A stretch of DNA of 64,000 nt from Siniperca chuatsi (taxonomy: Eukaryota; Chordata; Actinopteri; Centrarchiformes; Sinipercidae): contig NC_058044.1 of NCBI RefSeq assembly GCF_020085105.1, forward strand, positions 34,436,952-34,500,951, read 5' to 3'. Under the pieces are notes generated by a model that was given only the letters and a program-made list of their open reading frames with translations, was not told the origin of the DNA and made no database searches. The position numbers and the translations under genes were made by a program. Positions 11,240 through 24,300 of this stretch are shown here, piece by piece (the stretch's first letter is position 1; each line of letters starts with the position of its first letter).

Positions 11240-14200
11240 GTTATTATTATTGTTGTTGTTGTTGTTTCATTAATATTACCATTATATTATTATTTTAAAA
11301 TCCTATGTGGAATTTGCATTGTGCTACTGTATTCTCTCTATATGCTTCTCTCAACTATCTCATATCCTTGACTCCAGTGCATCCACCATTAGGCTAGCTC
11401 TCCTCTCTCAACTTAGCAGTCACCACATTTTCCTGGCAAGGCAAAAAAAAAAAAACAAGAATCAAATAAACACCTAAATCTCTTGGAGGATTGAACACCC
11501 AAACTTCAATTATTATTCCTAGCAGCAATTACTATTATTTTACATCTCTTTGTGGAACTTGCTGCTGTATATCCTCTTTCCTCCTTCTCACTCACTCAGT
11601 CACAACCGAACCGAACCCAACACGGCAGCGGCGGATGGCCGACCACCCTGAGTCTGGTTCTGCTCGAGGTTTCTGCCTCTTAAAGAACGTTTTTCCTTGC
11701 CCCTGTCTCCAAGTGCTTGCTCTTAGTGGGAATTGTTGGGTCTAAATAATATTATAAAGAGTATGGTCTAGACCTGCTCTATAGGACAATAAGTGCAATG
11801 AGATAACTTTTGTTATGAATTGGCGCTATATAAATAAAATTTAATAAAAGACAATGCATTAAGTGAGTATATTATGTCAGTTTTAGTTCTTTCAGGCTAG
11901 ATATTGCCTTCCTGCAAATGACTTGATGTGGAGTAGTCAGAGGAATATTTTGTCTATTACAAGCTATCTCCTGTAATTTGCCCTGAAGAAACACTGCAGA
12001 GTAATGAGTTTAGTTAAGCAAGAGGCTTGTTAATGTTTGATCACAGCGTCCTCCTAAATATGAATACCCCTGAATATGACTTTAAAGGTCCAGTGTGTTA
12101 CATTTAGGAGGCGCTGTTGACAGAAATTGAATATAATATATATAAGTATGTTTTCATTAGTGTATAATCACCTGAAAATAAGAATCGTTGTGTTACCTTA
12201 GAATCAGCCCTTTATATCTACAGAGGGAGCGGGTCCCCTTCCACGGAGGCCGCCATGTTACACCGCCATGTTTCTACAGTAGCCCAGAACGGACAAACCA
12301 GTCACTGGCTCTAGCTAGGGCCTTTTGCGTTTTTTTTGCAGGCCACAGTAGTTTCTCCTACACGCTTGGAACGGGAGGATAATCCAAGTGGTATTCAAAT
12401 AGTTGCAGTCTGCAAAAATACGCTAGATGCCACTAAATCCTACACACTGAACCTTTAACACAACTTTATTGATAATATACAGAAAAAATGCTTCAGAAAC
12501 TTGAAAGCCTCTCTGTCTTGTCAACCTCGTCTTCAACCAAGATCTGCAATAGGAGTTCTGTGTCTCCACTCCCGTCCCTCTTAGTGCAGCTTTAAGAATC
12601 AATTTAAAATTTCATAAAGGCATTTTTAGTGTATATGATTCTTACCATAAAAAGTATGCCACAAAATGGCTGTATGAAGGAAAAACGCCTTGTCTATAAA
12701 TGTGCTCTATAGTCAGAGATATCAGGAACCTTTTCATAATCAACAGGAGCTCACAGTTAAGCGTGCATGCTGTCATCTCCACAGTCTTCTTTCAGCTGTG
12801 CAGTCGAAGTGTAGGGGAGCAACGAAAACCATTTGTACAAGTTGAGATTTTTGTTTCATTAGGCTTGGCTTGGATTATTAGGGCTGTGACTTTTATGGTC
12901 AATTTAAATTCAATCAATAGGTGCCTTTTTTATGTTTCTGTCTCATCAGTAATCAAGGGGTTAAGTATGACAGTTGCCTCTAAAGAACAATTTGATGCGT
13001 TATCGCCACCTGTAGATCACTGGAATAGTGTAAAACCACTGGCAGGAATGGGCATTGCATCACCCGTGTGCTCGTGCTCGTACAACCTTGTGTGCGTGCA
13101 GGAGAACAAACAAAATAGAGACTCATAAAAACATTGCTCCTTAGTGCTACTAGTGGTCAAAAGGTGAAGTCCCCCAAACTTTCCTCCTACCTCACTGAAG
13201 ATTTTTTTGAAACTCTACACAGTTCATAGATGTGTTTAGTGGCCACTATAACAAAATCTTGGGGTGTGTCTTTAAAGCTGCTCCATTTTTGGTTACTAGA
13301 TGTGAGGAAAAACATCAAAGCAGGACAGGTAGTGTGCAGTGTGTGTCGGACATTTTTGGAAGTTGGGTGAGACTGGTTCAGACTCCATACCGTAACTGTG
13401 CAAGTTTTAAAACTAAATAATGAGCAAACTGAGCCTTAAAGCTCTGTAGGTTTGCTTACCCTGACAAACCCACAGGGAATTACGTAGCCTGCACTTATCC
13501 CCCTCTGTTAGCGATTACTTGTGGCAGGCTCTGATCAGTTCTAATTAATCTTCCTAAATGATACACATAGCAATTTTGTGCTGAACCAAATGTGTTGTAT
13601 CCTCCTGCTCACTGTCCATAGCCATATTAAGTCATATTTTTAAAATATGTCATTTTCATTAATTTCTTTGTCCCAGCATGTTCAACCACTGTACTATTCT
13701 CTGATGTAATAATAATGTGCATCTGTGTAATACCCTCTGTCGTATCCCTCCATACAGGATGACAGTTTGCTGCCCAAAGGAGACCCAGCAGATCAGTTTA
13801 AGCCTGTGGTGCCCTGGCCTCATGTGGAGGGGGTGGAGGTCGACCTCAACTCCATCAGACTCAAACATGGTGAGACACGCAGAGTTCCATTTTTAAACAT
13901 CCCATAAACAAACTCAGCTCTGACATTCTCTAGAAAAAGACTCAAGCTTGTATTGACGGTGGCTAAAGCAGGTGCAGGTGTGCAGGTGACCTGTCATTTA
14001 ACAGGTGCATATGTACAAGTTTTACCTTCAAGAAGTGGTTGCAAGGTATAGCATTTTCCTCTAGAAAGAGGGCAAAAGACGTAAGGTATAGTTGTATTAG
14101 CATTTGTGTGTTGTGGTTTTGTGTGATCTTTTGGTTTCTGGTTAACGTCTCCAGGAGGAGCCAACCATCCCCAGAACCCTGACCAGCAGCCCGACCAGAT

Positions 14201-16800
14201 GCAGGTGATCCAGCAGCAGTATGTGACATTCAGACCTGACACACACGCCTACACCAGCCCTGTCCTGAAGAAAGGTATACTTGGAAACTTTGAACCCAAG
14301 GAACCTGAACCTCCAGGGGTCCCCGGCGGTCCTGGTGAAGGAGCCAAGCCTTTTGTCCTGGGTCCGGAGTACAAAGACGCCGTCCAGGCTTCCATCAAAG
14401 AGTTTGGCTTCAACATGGTGGCTAGTGACATGATCTCACTGGACAGAACCATCAGTGATATACGCCATGAAGAGTGAGTACTGCTGTTCATATGGACTAC
14501 CAATCTGCCACCTTCTTTACTCATTGTGTCATTTGTTTTAGCCCTAGATTACTATTACAAGACCACTTGACCAATTTGCAACTTTATCCTAATATGGCAT
14601 GTCTGTATTAATAGACCACTACACTTCACAGCATTCACTGTGTCTTGTAGGAACAGTTTAATCATCCCTCCCAAATAATGCAAGCACGGGCCAAGTTTTA
14701 TCTATCAAATAAAAGCAAACATAATGCTAGGATAAATTATCACCCTGGGCTGTCTGCTTGATTAGTTTAAGTAAATGAGTACATCAAAGCAAGCTGGCCT
14801 CTATGAAATGGAGTGATTCGGTCAAAGTGAAGAGGAGGTATTCATTCATGCTTTTCCACATGTTTAAAGTAATACTCACACACACGTACACACCCTCCTG
14901 ATTGTTTGTCTAATATATCCAGCCCAAACACCTGATGACTGACTTGTCTTTTAAGCAAGCACACACACACACACAGAGAAGGTGGTAGGGTGTGGCTCAT
15001 ACACACCCCACTGAACAAGCTGCATTTAACCGTTCTGACAGATGCAGATCACACAGGACGGTTGAGCCAGTCCTTTACATTACCACATCATGGGTGCACC
15101 ATGTTTGGCGCCCCACCCAGTGTTTTCAGAAGCTCTAACATAAGCTGACAGCCCACACTTCAAATTAATCCACAGCAATATTTTTACTATTGCTTTTAAG
15201 GTAACCTCCAGCAATAATATCACAATCAGAAATACTTTATTGATCCCCAGGAGGAAACTCTTTGTTACAGCTGCTCACTGTCACGTCACACAGGAGAAGA
15301 ATACATTCACATCCAGCCCAAAAGGACAGGAACACGTGAAAACCCCCACACCCTCCGTTACAAGACCACTGGTTTTAATTGGATTTTGTTACTTTAGATT
15401 TGTGGAGAAACATACTCCATACCCTCTACAGACAAACAGCAGTGGCAACAGCAGTGTACATGTTGTATTTTAGACAGTGAAATGCTAAGAATCCACAAGT
15501 GAATGAAACAAGTGTAATCTACAGGATAGATACCCATTCATTATCATTGTAGAGGAGGAGATGTGTATTTAAGTGTGGCTCCATATTTATGGCGCCTTAC
15601 AAAATTGTGTGTGTGAGTTTTTCTGCCATTGTTATGTTTCATCTTATCACAGTGTGTTGAAATGAGTGTACTGACAGCTGAGTTTCATTGGGGGGGGGCC
15701 ATTGAATCTACAGCGTGTCAGTCGTCTGTCACAGCCCCACATAATGTGTTCAGACCAGATAAAGCCAGGATTTACAACTCTGGAAAGTTATCACGGCAGC
15801 AACTATTTTATCTTTTGTCATGCCTGTCGCAAGGTAAACAGTAGAAATACGACGTTCATGCTACAACGTAACTTATCGGGAATGTGTGCTTACACGTATT
15901 TGCCCACTGAAGCGCCGTGCCTTTTTTTAAAGGTTTCCCATGCGGTGTTGTTAAATACTTTATAACACTGTGTAATGTTTTTGTAATCATAAGAATGTGA
16001 TTGAATTCATATATCTAAACAATTTAGATTTGAACCTCTCATGAACTACTAGAAGCTCCCATATTGGCCTCAACGAGGTTCTGGTTATTTCTGCACAGTG
16101 ATTGCTGCCATCTCTGTAATTTGCATTAGAGAGATGGCAGCACCATTTCTAATGGGACCTTGTAACATTTCTGAATGAATGTAACTGACGTGCTCTTCAC
16201 CTCTCCAGGTGTAAGTACTGGCATTATGATGACAGACTGCTGACCTCCAGTGTGGTGATAGTCTTCCATAATGAAGGCTGGTCTACACTGATGAGAACCG
16301 TCCACAGTGTCATCAAGAGGACTCCCAGGAAATACCTGGCTGAGATCGTCATGATAGATGACTTCAGCAACAAAGGTGGGTTTATTTCCTCACATACAGT
16401 ATAGGGGTTGGGAAACAAATGTCATGCCTTCAGCATGAACGCACCAACACAAGTCATATTTCAGAGGGCTCCCTAAGCGCCGGTGTCTGGCTGAATGCTG
16501 TAGCTGACCGCTCACCTCGGCCTCCATGGTGAAGTCACATTTTGTAGCAAGGTTATTAACTGATCGTGATGTTAATCGGCACGAGCCCTTCTGCTTGTTG
16601 GCACGGTGCAAAAGCACAAAGAGGGAAGGTCAGTATGGAAATGCATGAAATATCAAGTTAAATTCACACTTCATTGTTAACTACTGTTGTTGTCATTTCA
16701 TAGTCGGACCAAATCTGTCCAGGGCTGCCGTTCATGTCTGGGCACGAGATTCATTGTTTCTCCCACTGTGATAAGATGAAGGTGTGTGATTGATTGATTT

Positions 16801-16838
<38 letters not shown>

Positions 16839-18272
16839 CGTGCATGCACGTGCGTGCTTGCAGCCCATTTGAAGGAGCGTTTGGAGGAGTACATCAAGCA
16901 ATGGAACGGTCTTGTAAAACTCTTCCGAAATGAGAAGAGAGAAGGCCTGATCCAGGCCAGGAGTATAGGAGCCAAGAAGGCCAGTAAAGGACAGGTATAC
17001 TGTGATCTGTTGTTACTACTGTGTGAAGATTTCTCACTGGCTTTACCTTCAAATACTGTTAATATTACAAAATTGCAGATACAGGTTCTAACTTTGGGCC
17101 TTAAACTAGGTGTGAAACACTGTAATCACCAGTTAGTAGCATTGAGCAGACTGACAGCATCACATTCCCGATAAACAGAAAGGAGCACAGACATCCAGGT
17201 GTGTGTGTGTGTGTGTGTGTTCTAGGTGCTGATCTACCTGGATGCTCATTGTGAGGTTGGAATCAACTGGTATGCTCCTCTGGTTGCTCCTATTTCAAAA
17301 GACAGGTAACACACACACACACACACACACACCTACACCTACACCTACACCTACAAACCTTTTCAGCCGCGCACATGTGACGATAGCTGTCGATGTCTTT
17401 TGAGTTTCTGAAGGCTGGCCAGAGATGTTTACAGACTGGTTTATTAAATCAGAATTTGATGGTACAAATACAGGATTTATGCTACCATTTCATTATGCAG
17501 TTTATTAGTAAGCTAGTGTTGGTGCATGCACATAACATCAGTGCAGTGTTTCTTCCAAACTAAAGAGTCACTGTGCAGGTGTCCTTTCGGCCCCGGGCCG
17601 CTGAGAGAGCTTTGTGGGTTGCTTGTGTTTTCGATGTCGACATCTCCTTCAGTTGCTCCAGATGTTTCGCTCAGAGAAGGTTTCTGAGTTTATGTTCATT
17701 CTTATCACTGCATTAAATCTGCCTTCGCTTGCAGCTCTGAAACCTGAAACATCACACATTTGAGCCGGCGGAGCAAGACGTTCAAAGAAAAAGTCGCAGT
17801 GACTTTGGGCTTACCTGTTCAGCAACAGTGTTTTCGTACTCTGTGGCAGGGCTGACTGCCGCAGGATTCTGTACCATGCATACAGTATATTTATGCATAA
17901 GAAGGGTCTGGCCACTGGTGCAAATAAGCATCACCCTGTAAAGACACACACCAGAGATGGCTCCAATTTCTAATATCTATCAATACCACACATTTAGTAC
18001 TATATCTGCTGATAGCAATTCAGTATATGTACGAACTGTATGTACTGTATACGTATCTTGCTGTGACATGACGTGCACCTCACTTTGCTGTGCGTTTACC
18101 ATCTCCTGCGTGGCGTCTACAGCAGCCCCCCCGTGTGGGAGGCCTGGAGCTCTGCTCTCTGAGCGCCACTGCTCTGCTGTAAAACTCCCCTCTGCAACAT
18201 CCTCAACAGGGCACGAAGGGAATTCAGCGTGTGTTGTTCAACTAATCATCACAGCCCAATACAGACACTAGG

Positions 18273-18324
<52 letters not shown>

Positions 18325-21300
18325 GACAGTGTGTACAGTACCACTGATAGACTATATAGATGGTAATGAGTACAGTATGGAGCCCCAGCAGGGTGGAGAT
18401 GACGACGGCCTGGCTAGAGGAGCATGGGATTGGAGCCTGCTCTGGAAGAGAGTACCGCTTAGCCAGAGAGAGAAGGCCGACAGAAAGCATACCACCCAGC
18501 CCTACCGGTACACACACCGCAGCCAGCATGCTAACACTCATCCCTGTTCTGTTTGTGTCTCCATCTCCAATCCCTTCATCCCACCTGTCCTATCCTCCAC
18601 TCTGTCTCGCTCTGTCTTGGTCTCCGACACCCCACCCCATGTCTTTGTGTTTTCACTGGCACTGCTGTCCGTATTTGCCTTTTCTTTGTTTTCTACATGT
18701 ACACCACCCCTACACCTCTTCCCTCCCATGTATCTTGTATACATGGCCCCACCCCCACTCTGTCAGAACGGTGTGTACGGTGCCTCTGATCGACTCCGTC
18801 CATGGCCAGAGTTTCACCATCGATCCCCAGGGTGGAGGAGACCAGGACGGGTTCGCTAGAGGAGCCTGGGATTGGAGCATGCTCTGGAAGAGAATTCCTC
18901 TGGGAGACAGAGAAAAAAAACTCCGAAAAACTGTGACCGAGCCATATAGGTACAGAAAACCAATGCCTTGTGTCTACACAGAAGACAGACATCCCAACTA
19001 ACCTGGACACATGCTAATGATATGTCTGACATTAAGACTATTAATAACTTACCTAACTTGTGAAGAAATGCTAAGGGATCAAAAATACAGAAAACCAACT
19101 CATCTCAGTAGAACTGCCTAAATGAACCTCAAACAGAAATATGAGGCCCAGGGTGTGTGGGTAGCAACAGCTGATAGTTAATACCAACTCTTCAGATATT
19201 TACATTTGGAAAACTTAATTATATCAAATCTATGACTGCGACTCTAACCCTTACTGCATATCACAACTAACCAACTAAAGCAAAGCTGTCTCACTGATGG
19301 GAGGAGCTTACTGCTGTCCTGTCCACTGACTGCCGCTGTGCTTCAATGTTTCTGCTGTTTCACCACGATGTGTTGTTTAATTCAGTGGGATTTACTCTCA
19401 TACGTCTGTCCTTCTGATGTTTTTGGTCCAACTACAGTAATTAAGGCCAGTTTAGCAAATCCCTTCCTGTTTGTCTGTGAACCTACCTTTGCTTCTTAGC
19501 CCTGAACTACAGGCACTTGAAAGGGCTGTGACAGCATAACTGACTGGGTCCTAATCTAAAAGCCGTGGGACTGATGAGTTTGTGTTGGGACCTTTTGTGG
19601 GGTCTACAGGGGAGCCTCTGGTGTGAATCGGGTTCGAACTGGGGCACCATCACCCCCGCCTTCTCCCAGTCACTTTTTCATTCATCATGTCTTGCTGTCA
19701 GTCTTTTTTTCTCAGCTTTGCTTTCACTAACTTCTCATTTTGCTTAGACTTTGTCTCTGTCAGTGTGGTACTGTATGTGTTGTCATTGTTGTTATTAATG
19801 CAGTAACTGCTTGACTGTGCTTTGTTAAAGACAGAAATGAACTGTTTAATGTCTGAGTCTCAGACCAACCTGAACAGAATCGATGATGTGATTATTTAGA
19901 TTTTCAGATACCTGGAAAACAGAGTAACCTTTAGTGTCAGGAGTCATGCTGTGTCTGTTTCTGGACGTGTGTCTGTCTTTCTGCCTGTAGGTCTCCAGCC
20001 ATGGCGGGCGGTCTCTTTGCTATAGAGAGAGACTTCTTCTTTGAGCTGGGTCTGTATGATCCAGGACTGCAGATATGGGGAGGAGAGAATTTTGAAATAT
20101 CATACAAGGTATACATGGAGTAGTCCAGTGTATACACACTGAGGCTGAATGGCCTGACACATGATTTAAAAAGGGTCTAGAGCAATATTCACCTTGGAGT
20201 TTTAACTTTGTGTGTGTTCCTGTAGATCTGGCAGTGTGGCGGCCAGCTGCTCTTTGTGCCGTGTTCTCGTGTCGGCCATATCTACAGACTTCAGGGGTGG
20301 CAGGGCAACCCTCCGCCTGCACATGTCGGATCGTCGCCCACTCTGAAGGTAGAATGGTTCACGCTCTCTGCGGAGAGTCACTAATCCTCTGTACACAGAC
20401 AGAAATATGCCGCTGTGGAAGCATGGTTCTGTTTGTCTCGTTAATCGTGTGCGCACGTGCACAAGCATCATTGGCATTTTACAGATCTGTGTGTAGACTG
20501 TAATGCACACAATCAGTGAAACTGGTTATCAACCAAAACAAACAGTTTTATTATTCCATTCCATCGCTCACCTCACTGATAGAGAAGTAGGTCTGACGCC
20601 TGAGAGGTTTCATAAAGGCCCGTTCATGTGGGAAGTGGCACATGCATGGTGTTCGTGCGTACGCATCATTTATTGGTGCAGTTTTAGAGCCAGTGTAGCA
20701 CTGACCAGTTGTAAAGTAACAGTTTGCATGTTGTCTGTTCTTCTCAACACTTGCTGTATATTATGAGGTGTGACCTACCAATTTGTGTGGACAGAACTAT
20801 GTTCGTGTGGTGGAGGTATGGTGGGATGAATATAAGGACTACTTCTACGCCAGTCGTCCTGAAACTCTCACTCTAGCCTACGGAGACATCAGCGAGCTTA
20901 AACGCTTCAGGTATAACCTACATACAACAAAATACGCATACTTTGTATTTATTTTTAATAGATTACTTTTATTCTTTTGTCTCACTTGATCACACTTTTC
21001 CACATCTGAAATTCTCATTTGACCACCAGTTTCCCACCCGAAGGCCCCTGTACACTGTGATTTTTAGGCTGTCCCAGACGAAAGTTGACCATGGAGATCC
21101 CACTGTAAGAAAAGTCCAGACAGCCGGTTTAGAGCTTTGTCAGAATTTGGACACAGGCTGTTTTTGGTCGGCAGTGTAAAAAGTTAGCACCAAATCTTCA
21201 GTGTGTGACTGCTGCCACGACCCACGTCTACAAACCAACCAATCAGAAGATTGCATGAAATGACACAGAATAGACTGGTGAGCTAGCGTATAGCTACTGC

Positions 21301-24300
21301 TAAAAACATGTTTACCTCAAACTTACTTTTCCATGGCCTGAGGCTCCGCACTCTGCTCCCCTTGAGTGTTTTCAGTGAATACAAGTGTCCGCACTACGAT
21401 CAAGGTTAGTTTGCTTTGCTACATTTTCAAAACAGGAGTGGCGAAGATGGATGGCACCTTGATGACGTCTCTGCTTGCATCTGTTTACACTGTAGCGCTA
21501 CGATTCACAACCTGACATGCCTCAAAGTAGAAGTCGTAGTTTGACACCGCTAAGACTTTATTAGACCCATCTTGCCTACTGTGACATGGAATGAACTTGG
21601 AAAATTGTTATGCAGTGTATAGGCACCATATCAGGAAATGATCTATCTCTGCATTATAAGTACCGCAAGAGAAGACCGCTCACTTATTAATGATGTCTGC
21701 AGTGACGCTGAGTATCTAAACTTGAGCTCTTTAAAGCATTAGGATAGTCTCCGATCACCCAAACCGTCACTTTTGATGTTTCAGAAGAGACCTCGACACA
21801 CATGCAGGGGAATTTATAGTTGCTTTAGTTTTCCTGCTCATATTTTATTCTGCCCTGCATTTCAAAAGATGTCTTTAGCCTTAAAGTCAACTTTAGACAC
21901 ACTAAAGATTTTTAACATTTGAAATAAGCTGAACATTCATGCAATTCTTTCTTTCTTTTTAGAATTGGTTAAGAAATGAATATATTATTAGCTCACAGTG
22001 AAACTGTAAGTTCACTGGTTGTAAATGAATTGTTTGTTTGTTGGCTGATCTTCGTCAGGGAGGAACATCGATGCAAGAGCTTCAAGTGGTTCATGGAGGA
22101 AATAGCCTATGACATTCCACTGCACTACCCTCTGCCTCCTAAAAATGTCGAATGGGGGGAGGTAGGCACACACACAGACACACACAGCATGTTCAGTTAC
22201 TGTTTCTTTCATGGTTGTTAGACGCCTTGATTTAACCATTTCGTGTATTATCCTGTGCCATGAGATTGTGTTTGTGTATCCTGTCCATATGTACGTAGAT
22301 TCGGGGATTTGAGACAAGTTACTGTATCGACAGTATGGGACACACAAATGGAGGCAATGTGGAAATAGGACCGTGCCACAGGATGGGGGGCAACCAGGTA
22401 AGAAAACACTGTCTCATGTAGCGTGGTGCTTCATCTCCTGTAGCTCTGTTCAGATCACCACAGTAATGTGCAGTAAACGTTTCAATACAAGGGAACTGTT
22501 CTAACAACCTGTCACAGTGTTATAAAGCACACTTCCACTTGCAAAAGAGAAAGGCAATGTATAGATTTCATTCTGGGCTGAGGGTGAATTCATGATGTGT
22601 AATATTTGAATGCAGAGATCATAGAAGCAGTATCGTTAGTAAAGAGAGTCCTTAGGTATCCAACCGAAATTTTGATCTCACTCTGCGGACGAAACCTCTG
22701 CAAACGAATGTGCTTCGATACGCATATCGATATTTATATTGACTGAATGAGGAGATGAACGGCATGTCTGACAGCTCCTCCAGGCTCGCCAGGAGGGGAG
22801 TAGACGGAGAAAAGCTGCCTCACTGAGGTGATGTTACCACAGTAACTGACCCAGCGTTAAAGTGAAATCTGTTTCTGGAACGTTAAACTCGGGGTTAACT
22901 GGCTCAGAGTTTTCACTAAAGCCGCTTTCTGGGACAGCCCCTGATGGGGTTTCAGAATGGAAAGAATGCAGAGATGTCCAGCTGTTTGTAGCCTGTGGTC
23001 AAGTTTTGCCAGATGCAGGTTTTAATGGCCTCAGGGCACCTAGTACTTTACACTGAACCAGATAACTAACCAATGGTCATAGCACAGACTACAGTAGTGT
23101 GTGTGTGTGTGTGTAGTTGTTCCGTATCAATGAAGCCAACCAGCTGATGCAGTACGACCAGTGCCTGACCAGAGGAGGTGATAATTCAGCTGTCATCGTC
23201 ACACACTGTGATCAGAACCAGCACACTGAGTGGAAGTACTTCAAGGTGAGACACACACTTCTGATCAAAACAGGACAGGCTGAGAGTAGACGATGAACAA
23301 GAATTCAACCACTCTCTCTGTTTGTGTGTGCAGGATCTCCATCGGTTCACTCATGTGCCAACAGGTAAATATCTGCACTGTTTTTAACACAGACAACAGT
23401 TTTGATGGATTTTTCACACAGTGATTCGCTGACAGTCGTCATGTTACAGTGGAAGGAATATGAGGACGCCGTCATTTCAGTGAAGTTTTATCAAAATTCT
23501 ACAGCAGCCTGCACTCACTCTAACATGATGAGCCTGCTGCCGGTGTGGTCTGCAGTACTCCGTCCGTTTGTACAGTTAGAGAACACGGACGTCCGATCAG
23601 ACAGAGCCGGCAGCTCCGGCACGATTTCCATTCTGTGTGACATTCAGCTCTTTAAACTAGACACAGGTACACCCACGTCAGCCGAAATGTCAAATATTTG
23701 AGGACATTTAGTATTGTTTACTATTATGATTTCTATTTTTACATTCAAGTTCTACTTTTCTTTTCTCAAGTTTATTATATTTGTGTTGTTGTTGTTGTTT
23801 ATAGCGGCTTTTGATTCTAATTTCATTACCAGAGTGGTGTACCGTTTGGTTTCTTGTTGTTTTTGGTTTTGACAAGTTTATTTCTCACCTGTAAAATTTC
23901 TGGCTCACTACATACTGTATCTTGGTGACAGCCATTTAATAACCGACTTTAAGGGATCCACATCAGAAATGTTTTTGTTAGAAAACAAGTATTGTTTATC
24001 TTGAAAAAACTAGTTAATTTCAGTATTGGTGTAAGCCTCAAAACTCCAGGCCCATATGGGCTCGAGTTGAAACACTAAATGAGGCTCGGCGCGACCTAAA
24101 TGAACCTGCACGTTGTACAGTTCGAAACCACTAGTGCTTTATACGTAAACGACATTTTCAAATTGCTCTGCTTTATTGTTGCATGGCAGTGATGACAAAA
24201 TGAAGCTGTCTGAAGCATTACGGCTGTCTGTAAGAAACGGGCTCATTACTCGAAGCTTCGTATGAAACCAGCACATAACCTGCACTTCAGTATTCGACAT

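Larger units (their letters stand above)
7455..11838 (+). mobile_element. Degraded CR1/L2-type LINE (about 4.4 kb)
   Basis: Domains appear in order on the plus strand, broken by stops and frameshifts. 7455-7897 is an ORF1 remnant of the esterase type ([14 protein letters not shown], then [22 protein letters not shown]). About 7915-8640 is an endonuclease remnant ([13 protein letters not shown], then [19 protein letters not shown]). About 9100-10300 is reverse transcriptase ([32 protein letters not shown], the catalytic [13 protein letters not shown], then [20 protein letters not shown]). After a MITE insertion at 10392-10698 the C-terminus and 3' UTR continue to ATATAAATAAAATTTAATAAAAG at about 11838. 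It is inactive. Its 3' UTR recurs at 31836-32190 and 39232-39600. Confidence 0.8.

Noticed and set aside
12700-13128. 142-codon frame in galnt7 intron 1
   Set aside because: No motif, no in-phase splice partners, and the known GALNT7 exon order is complete without it.
18275-19010. Frames of 194 and 213 codons reading through both galnt7 alternative exons
   Set aside because: They read through introns and the GT repeat; the true coding parts are the two 183-nt exons bounded by splice sites.
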